Positions 48,324-57,506 of a DNA stretch of 64,000 nucleotides are shown one piece after another. This DNA comes from Palleronia rufa (GTDB taxonomy: Bacteria; Pseudomonadota; Alphaproteobacteria; Rhodobacterales; Rhodobacteraceae): assembly GCF_000743715.1 (NCBI RefSeq), contig NZ_JQEY01000002.1:77620-141619 (forward strand). The letters run 5' to 3'. The translations under genes were made by a program, and so were the position numbers. The notes beneath the pieces were generated by a model that worked only from the letters and a program-made list of their open reading frames with translations, did not search any database and had not been told where the DNA came from. How positions within the stretch are numbered: the first letter of the stretch is position 1; every line of letters starts with the position of its first letter.

Positions 48324-51300
48324 CTAGGTCTCTGACTCTTCCGCGGGTTCGCGGCCCCAGAACACGCCCTTGGTGCCCTCGCCCGCGCGTTCGAGCAGCG
48401 CATAGAGGGCAGGGATGATAAGGATGCCCAGGAACGTCGCTGCCGCCATCCCGCCCAGGGCCGCGGCGCCGATGGCGTTGCGGGACGCCGCCCCTGCACC
48501 GGTCGCCATCACCAGCGGCATCATTCCGAACACGAAGGCCAGCGCGGTCATCAGCACGGCGCGGAACCGCTGGCGCGCGCCCAGGATCGCGGCCTCCGTG
48601 ATCGCCATCCCCTCCGCGTGCCTTTCCCTAGCAAATTCGACGATCAGGATCGCGTTCTTGGCCGCCAGCCCGACCAGCATCACCATGCCGATCTGCGCAT
48701 AGAGATTCGCGGTGAAGCCGAAGACCAGCAGCGTCGCCGCCGCACCCGCCATGGCCACGAGCACCGACAGCATCACCGCCAGCGGTTGCAGCCAGCTTTC
48801 GAACTGTCCGACAAGGAAGAGATAGGCGAAGACGAAGGCGGCGAGCAGCGCGTAGATGGCCGTGCTGCCCACTTGCTGCTCCTGGTACGACGCGCCGGAA
48901 AACTGGTATGTGTAGCCGTCGGGAAGGGTTTCGTTCGCGACCTCCTCCAGCGCGGCGAGCGCGGCGCCGGTGGACGACCCCGGTGCCGGGTTGCCGGAGA
49001 CGGACGCGGCGGTGAACAGGTTGAACCGCGGCAGGATGTAGGGCCCGAACTCCGTCCGGAGATCCACCAGATCATCCAGCCGGACCTGGCCGCCCGTCGC
49101 TGTGGTCACGTAGAGATCGGTGATGTTCTCTGGCTCCGAGCGGTATTCGGCATCGGCCTGGATGCGCACCTGATAGACGCGCCCCTGATAGACGAACTGG
49201 TTGACGAAGCCTGCCCCCAGCGTCTGGCCGAGCGTCTGGTAGATATCTGCGACGGAAAGGCCAAGCTGGGCCGCGCGGTCGCGGTTGACCTCCACGAAGA
49301 TGCGCGGAACGCTGGCGGCAAAGCTGGTCCGCGCGCCGGCGATCTCCGGCCGCGCGTTGGCGGCCTGCACGAACGAGCGCGCGACCTGGGCGACCTCGCT
49401 CGCATCCTGGCCTTCGGTCGCCAGAAGCTCGAACGAGAACCCGCCGACAGAGCCGGTGCCGGGAATGGATGGCGGCGGAAAGGCCGCGATCTGCACACCC
49501 GGAATGGTCTGGAACTGTCCGTTCAACCGGCCGAGCAGGGCGAAGACGCTGGGCCGCTCCCCCCATGGCTTGAGCGTGGCGATGGCGATCCCGACGGATG
49601 AGCGCGATCCGCCGAGAAAGCTGAAGCCGACGACCTCGATCACCTCGTCCACGCCCTCCGTGCCTTCGATGATCGCGCCGATCTCCGCCATCGCGCGTTC
49701 GGTCCGCTCCAGCGACGCGCCGTCCGGCAAGGAGATGTCCACGAAGAGAGCGCCCTGATCCTCCGGCGGCACCAGTTCGCCCGGAAGCGACGTATAGGCC
49801 CAGGCCGCGATCCCCACCGCGACGGCAAGGGCCGCCAGTGCCAGGATCCCTCTGGTCACGAAGAAGCCCACGATGCGGCCGTAGCCGGTGCGCGCCTTGT
49901 CGAGCGTCCAGTTGAACGGCCGGAAGATCCGCGATGGCGTCCCGCCCGCCTGCAGCAGCCACCCGCAGAGCGCCGGCGTCAGGGTCAGGGCCACGATGGA
50001 GGACAGGACGACGGCGCTGGACAGGGTCAGCCCGAACTGGCGGTAGAGCTGGCCCGACAGACCCGGCAGCAAGGTCGTCGGAATGAACACCGCCAGCAGC
50101 ACCAGCGTGGTCGACACGATCGGTCCCTGGATCTCTGCCATGGCCTGTTCCACGGCCTCGCGGCCGCGCAGATCCGTCTCGTCCATGATGCGGCGGGCGT
50201 TCTCCACCACAAGGATCGCGTCGTCCACGACAAGCCCGATGGACAGGATCAGCGCCAGAAGCGTGATGACGTTGATCGAGAAGCCGACCGCCAGCAGGAC
50301 CGCGAAGGTGCCGATCAGCGATACCGGGATCGCGATCAGCGGGATGACGGTCGACCGGATCCCCTGCAGGAAGACGAAGACCACCACCACGATGATCGCC
50401 GCCGCGATCAGCAGGGTGCGGATGATCTCCTCGATGGTGACACGGATGAATTCGGTGGTGTCGTAGACGACGTTGAAGTCCAGCCCGTCGGGAAAGGTGG
50501 ATTTCAGCGTCGAGAGTTCGTCGCGCACCTGCTGCATGGTTTCCAGCCCGTTCGCGCCGGGCGCCTGGTTCACCTGTACGGTAATCGCCGGCAGATCGCC
50601 GAGATACGCTGTCGACGAATAGTCCTCTGACCCCAATTCTACCCGCGCCACGTCGCTCAGGCGCACCAGCCCGCCCGTGTTCCCGGCGCGCAGGACGATA
50701 TCCTCGAAATCCGCCACGTCCGAAAGCCGGCCCGTGGATGTCACGGTATAGACCAGCGACTGGCCTTCGACGGCGGGCGGGGCGCCGACCTGTCCCAGGG
50801 CGGCGGCAAGGTTTTCTGACCGGATCGCGGTGGCGATATCCTGGGCAGAGATATTCAGCGCGCTCATCTTGTCGGGATCGGTCCAGACCCGCAGCGCGTA
50901 GTTCGACGGGCCCAGAACCGACGCGTTGCCCACGCCGTCGATCCGCTGCAGCGCGGTGGTCACGTTGGTGGAGATGTAGCTGGCCGCCTCGATCACGGTC
51001 AGGCCGCTGTCCTGGCTCACCGGAAAGGCGATCGCGGCCAGGAAACTGGGCGACTGGCTGGAGACGCTCACCCCCTGCTCGACCACCGATGTCGGCAGCT
51101 GCGAGGTCGCCAGCTGCACGCGGTTGCTGACGTTGACCTGCGCGATGTCTGGGTCGGTGCCGATCGCGAAGGTGATCGACAGTGAATAGGTGCCCTGATT
51201 CGAGGATGACGATGACATGTAGATCATGCCCTCGACCCCGTTGATCGCGCGCTCCAGCGGCGCGCCCACCGTTTCGGCCAGAACTGTCGAATCCGCTCCG

Positions 51301-51452
51301 GGATAGGCGGCCGACACCTGTATCGTCGGCGGAGAAATCTCCGGATACTGGGTGATCGGAAGCGCGAAGATCGAAATCACGCCGGCGATCGCCAGCACCA
51401 GGGAGATCACGGCGGCCAGGCGGGGACGCCGGATGAATGCACGCGAGATCAT
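48324..51452 (-). CDS. RND multidrug efflux permease (HAE1 family)
   Basis: 1042 residues, the full AcrB/MexB length. N-terminus FIRRPRLAAVISLVLAIAGV is the first membrane helix; conserved blocks include LPITQYPEISPPTIQVSA, the motif-D region with VDDAILVVENARRIM and the second-half GLAAKNAILIVEF. It forms the proton-driven trimer that exports drugs or metabolites from the periplasm and inner membrane. Its start overlaps the stop of the adaptor gene (ATGA). No outer-membrane channel is encoded here. Substrate unknown. Confidence 0.96.
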   Translation of the reverse strand: MISRAFIRRPRLAAVISLVLAIAGVISIFALPITQYPEISPPTIQVSAAYPGADSTVLAETVGAPLERAINGVEGMIYMSSSSSNQGTYSLSITFAIGTDPDIAQVNVSNRVQLATSQLPTSVVEQGVSVSSQSPSFLAAIAFPVSQDSGLTVIEAASYISTNVTTALQRIDGVGNASVLGPSNYALRVWTDPDKMSALNISAQDIATAIRSENLAAALGQVGAPPAVEGQSLVYTVTSTGRLSDVADFEDIVLRAGNTGGLVRLSDVARVELGSEDYSSTAYLGDLPAITVQVNQAPGANGLETMQQVRDELSTLKSTFPDGLDFNVVYDTTEFIRVTIEEIIRTLLIAAAIIVVVVFVFLQGIRSTVIPLIAIPVSLIGTFAVLLAVGFSINVITLLALILSIGLVVDDAILVVENARRIMDETDLRGREAVEQAMAEIQGPIVSTTLVLLAVFIPTTLLPGLSGQLYRQFGLTLSSAVVLSSIVALTLTPALCGWLLQAGGTPSRIFRPFNWTLDKARTGYGRIVGFFVTRGILALAALAVAVGIAAWAYTSLPGELVPPEDQGALFVDISLPDGASLERTERAMAEIGAIIEGTEGVDEVIEVVGFSFLGGSRSSVGIAIATLKPWGERPSVFALLGRLNGQFQTIPGVQIAAFPPPSIPGTGSVGGFSFELLATEGQDASEVAQVARSFVQAANARPEIAGARTSFAASVPRIFVEVNRDRAAQLGLSVADIYQTLGQTLGAGFVNQFVYQGRVYQVRIQADAEYRSEPENITDLYVTTATGGQVRLDDLVDLRTEFGPYILPRFNLFTAASVSGNPAPGSSTGAALAALEEVANETLPDGYTYQFSGASYQEQQVGSTAIYALLAAFVFAYLFLVGQFESWLQPLAVMLSVLVAMAGAAATLLVFGFTANLYAQIGMVMLVGLAAKNAILIVEFARERHAEGMAITEAAILGARQRFRAVLMTALAFVFGMMPLVMATGAGAASRNAIGAAALGGMAAATFLGILIIPALYALLERAGEGTKGVFWGREPAEESET

Positions 51453-52813
51453 TGCGTGGATGCGCCCGGCGCGTCGCTCGCGCGGCGTGGATCGACTTTC
51501 GCGGCATCCTGCAGATTCATCGTGCCGCGGACGATCACCCGCTCGCCGCCGGACAGTCCTTCGGTCACGGCGACCTCTCCGGGCTGGCCGCTTGGCCGGA
51601 CCGAGATGGGGACGCGCGCCACGGTATCGTCCTCCTTCACGACCCAGACCGCGCGCCCGTCGCGGCCCAGCTGGACGGCGGCCTGGGGGATGACCGGGAA
51701 TTCCGGCGGATCGGCCTCGGTGACGCGCAGGGTGACATTCTGGTTCGGCAAAAGCAGGCCGTCGGGATTTGGAAACTCCACCCGCACATCGACGGTCCCG
51801 GTCGCGGGATCGACCGAAGAGCCGATGAAGGACAACGACCCCGTGTCGTCATAGACAGATCCGTCCGGAAGCAGCAGGCTGAGCCTGTACCCGTCGCCAG
51901 AGACGCGCTGCCCTGCGGCAGGTTCGCCCCCGTTGTCGTTGGTGTCGTCGGCTGCGGCCGCGCCCGGTTCACCGCCGATCCCCAATCGCTGCCATTCGAT
52001 CAGGCGTGTCTCACCCAGTGCGAAGACGCCCCAGATCGGGTCCATCTGCGTCAGTTCCGCGATCTCGCCGGTCGTGGAGTCGACGAAATTACCGCGGGTC
52101 TGGAGCGGCGCCGACATCCGGCCCGAAATCGGCGCGGCGATCGTGGTGTAGGCAAGATCGAGCTCGGCCTGCCGGACGGCGGCCTCGGCCTGCGAAAGCG
52201 TGCCAGACGCGGATTCGAACGCGGCCGTCGCCTCATCTAGGCTGGCGACGCTGACGGTACCGCTCTCGCGCAGTTCCTGCGCCCGCTCCAGGCTGCGCTG
52301 CGCTGCGGTCAGCTGCGCGCGCGCGCTCTCTGCGCTGGCCTTCGCCGACTGAAGCTCTGCCTCGTACCGCGTGGCTTCGATCTCGAACAGGACGTCCCCC
52401 TCTGCGACGGTCTGCCCGCCGGAGAAGGCCACGCGCTCGATGAAGCCCGGCACGCGCGTCTGCACCCCGACCACTTCGATCGGCGCGATGCGTCCCAGGA
52501 AGTCGAAGGTCTCGGCCACCGCGCGGGTTTCCGCCGGGGTCCAGACGACCGCCGGGGGCGGCTGCTCACCCTGGCCGGGGCCTGCCTGGCCCTCGTCGCC
52601 GCCAAGGCCCAGCATCGCCGCGATGAAGCCGGGCACCGGAACCTCGCCGATCAGCGGAATATCCACGGTCGGCGGACCGGAGTCCTGAGGCGGCCCGGCC
52701 TGACCGTCGCCGCTGCCCTGCTGCGCAACAAGGCCCATGGGGAATACCGAGAGCGTCGCGGCGAGCGCGAGGCCAAGAAGCCGGACCCTCGGATTGTCGT
52801 ACGTCTTACGCAA
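51449..52813 (-). CDS. RND efflux periplasmic adaptor (membrane fusion protein)
   Basis: The signal sequence RLLGLALAATLSVFPMGLVA supports the TTG at 52813 as start (454 residues). The frame is open much further upstream but that part is Arg/Pro-rich and unlike a protein. Domains: barrel-sandwich half (TRAVAETFDFLGRIAPIEVV, VQTRVPGFIERVAFSGGQTV), alpha-hairpin (SAKASAESARAQLTAAQRSL), lipoyl second half and beta-barrel (GTLSFIG-like, PNPDGLLLPNQNVTLRV). A Gly/Gln/Pro-rich insert lies before the adaptor core. It links the permease to an outer-membrane channel. Confidence 0.9.
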   Translation of the reverse strand: MRKTYDNPRVRLLGLALAATLSVFPMGLVAQQGSGDGQAGPPQDSGPPTVDIPLIGEVPVPGFIAAMLGLGGDEGQAGPGQGEQPPPAVVWTPAETRAVAETFDFLGRIAPIEVVGVQTRVPGFIERVAFSGGQTVAEGDVLFEIEATRYEAELQSAKASAESARAQLTAAQRSLERAQELRESGTVSVASLDEATAAFESASGTLSQAEAAVRQAELDLAYTTIAAPISGRMSAPLQTRGNFVDSTTGEIAELTQMDPIWGVFALGETRLIEWQRLGIGGEPGAAAADDTNDNGGEPAAGQRVSGDGYRLSLLLPDGSVYDDTGSLSFIGSSVDPATGTVDVRVEFPNPDGLLLPNQNVTLRVTEADPPEFPVIPQAAVQLGRDGRAVWVVKEDDTVARVPISVRPSGQPGEVAVTEGLSGGERVIVRGTMNLQDAAKVDPRRASDAPGASTQ

Positions 52814-53612
52814 GATGTCGTTTTTCCTTCTGCTCCGCCGGGCGGCGTTGTGGCCGTGATAGGGGGTTTGGGACGTCTCGGACAGGGCGAAGCTGCGCGT
52901 GACACTCGCGGGGGGCGTAGCGGCGCCCCACCGGCGATAGCCGCCCGTCGGTCCGGATCGCGCATCCGCCCGGGCTGAAAAGGGTGCGATGCGTGTGACC
53001 TTACCAAGAGGGCGGGGGCGATGTCCGGCGTCCAGTCCGGATGCGCCGCAAGGCGCGGAGGGTGCCGGGAGACCGGACATCGAATGCGTCCGATGGATTG
53101 TCGCGAACCGGAGAACGCGGCCGCTCCTCGCAACGCACGTTCCCACCGCCGCGTCGGTCGTATCCGGATGCGGGGCGCCGCGCGCGATCCGACCTGCGCC
53201 GTTCATATCCTCGTGCCCCGACTCGGCTGGTGGAAGGGTGGCGGGACACCTATGGGGAGAAGTCATCAATCTGCGCATCGTATGGGCATTTCGTCGTCCA
53301 TCCAGGGGCGCGCATCCGTCGCAGCCCGATGATCCGCGATGCGGGCGATCTCGTCGCTGCGGCAAGAGGTCCGCGCAGCCGACCGGACCCTGTCCGCCGG
53401 CGACGCGCCGCTTATGCATCCTTGTGACCATCATTGTCTTCGCGGCGGCGTCTTCGACCCGTCGCGCTTGCAGAGGCGCGCAGGACAGCGATCCTGGCGT
53501 AGGCGATCACCCTCACGCTGCCGGGACGCAGGACGCGTCCCGGCCCCTCCGCACATACGGGTATCAGCCGGTCGGCCTTGCCATTTCCCGGTCGGTGCCG
53601 TTTCGTCGCCCC
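52814..53612. other. Gene-free 0.8-kb divergent region
   Basis: Long frames exist on both strands but all are Arg/Pro/Ser-rich, lack ribosome sites and carry no family features; two are open only because of high GC. The efflux operon reads leftward and the dipeptidase rightward from here, so both promoters should lie in it. No regulator gene (TetR, MarR or two-component) was found, and no clear palindromic operator. Confidence 0.5.
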
Positions 53613-54662
53613 ATGCATGAGCCTCTTGTCTTCGACGGGCATAACGATCTTCTGACCCGCCTCCACATGGCGGGCGGCATCGCCGCGCTCGGCACCGTGG
53701 AGCGGCCCGGTCACGGCGCCATCGACCGCGCCGGCGCCACGCTGGGCGGGTTCGGCGGCGGGTTCTTCGCGGTCTGGGTGCCCTCCCTCGTGGATCTTGC
53801 GGCGAAGATGGCGGCGATGCAGGGCGACAGCTACGACATGCCGCTGCCAGCCATGATCGGAGCGCGGGAGGCGGGCGGGACCGTCGCGGCCCAGATCGAG
53901 ATCCTGGAGGCGCTGGAGAATGCGGGCCATGTCACGATCTGCCGCGACACGGACGCGCTGCGAAGCGCGTTCGGCGGCGATACCCTGGCAGCGATCCTGC
54001 ATCTGGAAGGCGCCGAGGCGATCGGACCCGACCTGGGCGAATTGCAGGCCCTCCACGACCGCGGGCTCCGCTCGCTCGGGCCGGTCTGGAGCCGCGAGAC
54101 GATCTTCGGCCACGGGGTGCCGTTCCGCTTTCCGTCCTCCCCCGACACGGGCCCCGGGCTGACGGAGGCGGGCGCGCGGCTGGTCTCGGTCTGCGACCGG
54201 ATGGGGATCATGCTCGACCTCAGCCACCTGAACGAGGCCGGGTTCCGGGACGTGGCGCGGCTGTCCTCCCGGCCCCTGGTGGCGACTCACTCGGGCGCCC
54301 ACGCGGTGTCGCCCCACTCCCGCAACCTCACCGACCGGCAGCTCGACGCCATCGCCGAAAGCGACGGGATGGTGGGCCTGAACTTCGCCTGCGCGTTCCT
54401 TCGGCCGGACGGAAAGATGCGCGCGGATGTGGGCATGGAGGTGCTGATCCGCCATCTCGACCACCTGATCGGCCGGTTGGGAGAGGATCGCGTGGGGCTG
54501 GGTTCCGACTATGACGGGGCGCTGGTGCCGAAAGAGCTGACCACCGTGGCCGGGCTGCCGGTGCTGCGCCGCGCCATGGAGGCGCACGGATTCGGGTCGG
54601 AGCTGATCGCCAAGATCTGCCACGGCAACTGGTTCCGGGTGCTGGAGAAAAGCTGGGCCTAG
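53613..54662 (+). CDS. M19-family membrane dipeptidase
   Basis: 349 residues of the renal-dipeptidase fold: [13 protein letters not shown] with metal ligands H10 and D12, [10 protein letters not shown] with the bridging Glu, [11 protein letters not shown] and [16 protein letters not shown] with the two His ligands. It cleaves dipeptides, including some with D-residues, using two zinc ions. The bacterial versions are often soluble. The upstream frame extends 200 codons but is not coding. It converges with a cupin gene with a 4-bp overlap. Confidence 0.93.
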   Translation: MHEPLVFDGHNDLLTRLHMAGGIAALGTVERPGHGAIDRAGATLGGFGGGFFAVWVPSLVDLAAKMAAMQGDSYDMPLPAMIGAREAGGTVAAQIEILEALENAGHVTICRDTDALRSAFGGDTLAAILHLEGAEAIGPDLGELQALHDRGLRSLGPVWSRETIFGHGVPFRFPSSPDTGPGLTEAGARLVSVCDRMGIMLDLSHLNEAGFRDVARLSSRPLVATHSGAHAVSPHSRNLTDRQLDAIAESDGMVGLNFACAFLRPDGKMRADVGMEVLIRHLDHLIGRLGEDRVGLGSDYDGALVPKELTTVAGLPVLRRAMEAHGFGSELIAKICHGNWFRVLEKSWA

Positions 54663-55045
54663 TCGTCGTCCACCACAGGCTCCTGCCAGTCCACCGATAC
54701 GCCGTCCAGTTCCTCTTGGATCGCGATATGGGTCATGGCCACGTCGCGTGCCGCGCCGTGCCAGTGGCGCTCGCCGGGGGCGAACCAGACGACGTCGCCG
54801 GGGCGGATTTCGTGGATGCCGCCGCCCGCCCGCTGCACCCGGCCGATCCCTTGGGTCACGATCAGCGTCTGGCCGAGCGGATGGGTGTGCCAGGCGGTGC
54901 GGGCGCCGGGCTCGAACGTCACCGACAGGGCGATGGCGCGGGCCGGCGCCTCCGGCCGGTGCAGCGGGTCGAGCCGCACCCAGCCGGTAAAATACGCCGC
55001 TGGGCCGGGGCGGGATGCCTGCGTGCCGGCGCGGGTGATCTTCAT
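54659..55045 (-). CDS. Cupin-domain protein
   Basis: 128 residues, a single cupin: motif 1 [20 protein letters not shown] (two His and the Glu-equivalent Gln) and motif 2 [18 protein letters not shown]. The pattern is that of small metal-binding cupins often annotated as quercetin dioxygenase-like or carboxymuconolactone-associated. The start overlaps the stop of the ArgE-type gene by four bases (ATGA), so it belongs to that operon and may act on a related metabolite; the reaction is unknown. Confidence 0.85.
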   Translation of the reverse strand: MKITRAGTQASRPGPAAYFTGWVRLDPLHRPEAPARAIALSVTFEPGARTAWHTHPLGQTLIVTQGIGRVQRAGGGIHEIRPGDVVWFAPGERHWHGAARDVAMTHIAIQEELDGVSVDWQEPVVDDD

Positions 55046-56208
55046 GGCGTGTCCCCCTGCAGAGATGCCCCGAGGTTTTCCAGCATGTCGAGGCATAGGC
55101 CAAGCTGCGTCCGGGACACGTATTCGTCGGCCTTGTGGGCCTGGTCGATGGAGCCGGGGCCGCACACCACCGCCGCGCAGCCGAGCGACTGGAACAGCCC
55201 CGCCTCCGTTCCGAAGGACACCGTGGCCGCGCCGTTGTCGCCGGTCAGCGCGGCGACGATTTCCCGCGCTTCGTTGTCGGTGACGGGCTCAAGCCCGGCC
55301 ACGTCGCCCACGGTCAGGGTCTCGATATTCGCGCTTTGGTGGACGTCTCTCATGGCCGGAAGCAGCGTCTCGTTGCAGAAATCGCGCATCGCGCGGATCG
55401 CGTGGTCCTTGTCGGCGGCGTTGATCGGGCGCAGCTCCCAATCGACGCTTGCCAGTCCTGCGATGACGTTGCGTGCGACACCGCCGGTCATGCGGCCCAC
55501 CTGGACCGTGCTGTGGGGCGGGTCGAACGGGCTGTCGGCGGGGGCGCGGGCCGTCAGCTCATGGCGCAGTTCGAGCAGCCGGACGATGAACCGGCCGGCG
55601 TATTCCGTGGCCGAGACGCCGCGTTCCGGGGCGGAGCCGTGGCCTTCCAGCCCGTGAAAGGTGGTGGTGTATTCGCAGCAGCCCTTGTGCGCGTCGATGA
55701 TCTTCATCGAGGTCGGCTCACCGATGATCGCCGCGGCGGGGCGCAGCCCCTCGCGCCGGAGGAGCGCCACCAGATCCTGCGCGCCGAGGCAGCCGACCTC
55801 CTCATCGTGGGTCAGCGCGAAATGGAGCGGCCGGGTCAGGCGCCCGGTAAAGAGCGGCGCGGAGGCGAGCGCGCAAGCCAGAAACCCTTTCATGTCGCAG
55901 GCGCCGCGGGCATAGAGCAGATCGCCCGCATCGCGCAGGACGAACGGATCGGATGTCCAGCCGGTCTCCTCTGCCGGAACAACGTCCGTGTGGCCCGACA
56001 GGACGATGCCGCCGTCTCCGTCCGGCCCGAAGGTCGCAAAGAGGTTGGCCTTGCCGCTTTCGGGCGCTTCCAGGACCCGGACGCGCCCGCCCAGCGCCTT
56101 CAGCCGGTCGGCATACCAGGCGATCAGCTCGATATTGGGACGCGACGAAACGGTAGCGAAGGCAACCATGCGCGACAGATGCTCCTGCGCCTCATCCAGG
56201 CGGCTCAT
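55042..56208 (-). CDS. argE: Acetylornithine deacetylase-type M20 amidohydrolase
   Basis: 388 residues with M20 dimetal motifs: SGHTDVVP (H73, D75), [10 protein letters not shown] (bridging D105), THDEEVG (E136/E137) and IGEPTSMK. This is the ArgE subfamily, which removes acetyl groups from N-acetylornithine or similar N-acylated amino acids. It is coupled by ATGA overlaps to a DoeA/EutD-like hydrolase upstream and a cupin downstream, so an N-acetylated diamino acid other than acetylornithine could be its substrate here. No arginine-biosynthesis gene is adjacent. Confidence 0.88.
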   Translation of the reverse strand: MSRLDEAQEHLSRMVAFATVSSRPNIELIAWYADRLKALGGRVRVLEAPESGKANLFATFGPDGDGGIVLSGHTDVVPAEETGWTSDPFVLRDAGDLLYARGACDMKGFLACALASAPLFTGRLTRPLHFALTHDEEVGCLGAQDLVALLRREGLRPAAAIIGEPTSMKIIDAHKGCCEYTTTFHGLEGHGSAPERGVSATEYAGRFIVRLLELRHELTARAPADSPFDPPHSTVQVGRMTGGVARNVIAGLASVDWELRPINAADKDHAIRAMRDFCNETLLPAMRDVHQSANIETLTVGDVAGLEPVTDNEAREIVAALTGDNGAATVSFGTEAGLFQSLGCAAVVCGPGSIDQAHKADEYVSRTQLGLCLDMLENLGASLQGDTP

Positions 56209-57380
56209 GGCTTGACCACCAGTTCGCGCGGGTAGTCGCAGAGGCATTCGGCAGCGGCGCCGTCGCGGATCAGGATGGTCTCGGTGATTTCCAGGCCCCA
56301 GTCCTCCATCCAGAGGGCGGGCATGAAATGAAAGGTCATGCCCGGCCGCAGCACCGTCTGATCCATCGCACGGATCGAAACCGTATGCTCGCCCCAGTCG
56401 GGCGGATAGGACAGGCCAACCGCATAGCCCGCACGGCCCTGCCGGTCGATGCCGTGGCGCTTGAGCACCGATGTCAGGGCGATGGCGATGTCGGCGGCGC
56501 GGTTGCCGGGGCGCGCGGCGGAGAGCCCTGCCTCGATCGCCTCGATCAACGCGGTTTCGGTCCGGCGGACGGTGTCGGAGGGCGTACCCAGATAGACCGT
56601 CCGGCAGAACGGCGCGTGGTAGCGCCGGTGGCAGCCGGCCAGTTCGAAGAACGTCGCCTCGTCGCGCTGGAATGGCCGCCCGTCCCAGGTCAGATGCGCG
56701 GCGGATGCGTCCGGACCCGAAGGGAGCAGCGGCACGATGGCGGGATAGTCGCCCCAGGCGTCGTCGGTGCCGCGGATGGCGTCGCGGTAGATCTCGGCCA
56801 CCAGGTCGTTCTTTGGCAGGCCGGGCTCCACCCGGTCCATGATGCCGCGGATCATCTTGGTGGAGATCCCAGCGGCCTTGCGCATGACCGCGATCTCTTC
56901 GTCGGATTTCACCAGCCGCTGCCAGTTCACCGTATTCGTGGCGTCGGGGAACACCGCCTGCGGAAGCTCGGCGCAGAGAACCTCGAACGCGCGGGCGGTG
57001 AAATAGTAATTCTCCTTTTCCACGCCGATCCGCGCCCGCTCCAGCCCGCGGTCCGCCATCAGGCGGGCGAGGGTCTGCATCGGATGGCGCTCGTCCGACT
57101 GGATGTAATCGTCGGCGTAGTCGACGATGTCGTCGGAACCCATCCAGACCGTGCGCCGCGCGCCGAAACCGTCCATGCGGCGGCCCCACCAGACCGGATC
57201 GGCGTCCGGCAGGATCAGGACGCCCTGATGGACATAAAAGGACCAGCCGTCGTAGCCGGTGATCCAGTTCATGTTCGACGGGTTCGTGACGAAGAGGGCG
57301 TCCAGCCCATCCGTGCCCATGGCCTGCCGGACGAGGGCGAGGCGGCGCTGGAACTCCGCGGCGGAAAAGGACTGGGACAT
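56205..57380 (-). CDS. DoeA/EutD-like M24 hydrolase (ectoine hydrolase family)
   Basis: 391 residues of the creatinase/Xaa-Pro fold. Segments MNWITGYDGWSFYVHQGVLI, DDYIQSDERHPMQTL, WGDYPAIVPLLPSGPDASAA, GLSYPPDWGEHTVS and TFHFMPALWMEDWGLEITET follow ectoine hydrolases DoeA/EutD closely. As in that group, canonical M24 metal ligands look replaced (FELAGCHRRYHAPFCRT). DoeA opens the ectoine ring to N-acetyl-2,4-diaminobutyrate. Here it is coupled to an ArgE-type deacetylase in place of EutE/DoeB, so ectoine or another cyclic amidine may be the substrate. Start at ATG 57380; the frame further upstream is not coding. Confidence 0.82.
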   Translation of the reverse strand: MSQSFSAAEFQRRLALVRQAMGTDGLDALFVTNPSNMNWITGYDGWSFYVHQGVLILPDADPVWWGRRMDGFGARRTVWMGSDDIVDYADDYIQSDERHPMQTLARLMADRGLERARIGVEKENYYFTARAFEVLCAELPQAVFPDATNTVNWQRLVKSDEEIAVMRKAAGISTKMIRGIMDRVEPGLPKNDLVAEIYRDAIRGTDDAWGDYPAIVPLLPSGPDASAAHLTWDGRPFQRDEATFFELAGCHRRYHAPFCRTVYLGTPSDTVRRTETALIEAIEAGLSAARPGNRAADIAIALTSVLKRHGIDRQGRAGYAVGLSYPPDWGEHTVSIRAMDQTVLRPGMTFHFMPALWMEDWGLEITETILIRDGAAAECLCDYPRELVVKP

Positions 57381-57506
57381 GGGGCGTTCTCTTGTGACCG
57401 ACCACCGAAGGGAAGGCCAGTCGCCCGCCGCCGTCAAGGGCGGGGGTTTCGCGGGCGGTGCGGTCGCGGTAGACGCGGCGGGACACACCCCAATCCGGAG
57501 GTTTCC
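57381..57506. promoter_or_regulatory. Divergent promoter of hydrolase operon and aminotransferase
   Basis: 126 bp between the two start codons with the CGGAGG site of the aminotransferase at its right end. The arrangement suggests shared control of the two units. No palindrome stood out and no regulator gene is adjacent. Confidence 0.45.

Noticed and set aside
49072-51507. 811-codon minus-strand frame beside the RND permease
   Set aside because: Out-of-frame reading of the permease, Arg/Gly/Asp-rich and without membrane segments.
51449-53434. 661-codon version of the efflux adaptor
   Set aside because: The first 207 codons are Arg/Pro-rich without protein character; a signal peptide begins just after the TTG at 52813.
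56328-57506. N-terminal extension of the aminotransferase frame
   Set aside because: The open frame runs back through the hydrolase gene in antisense; CGGAGG and the family start are at 57507.
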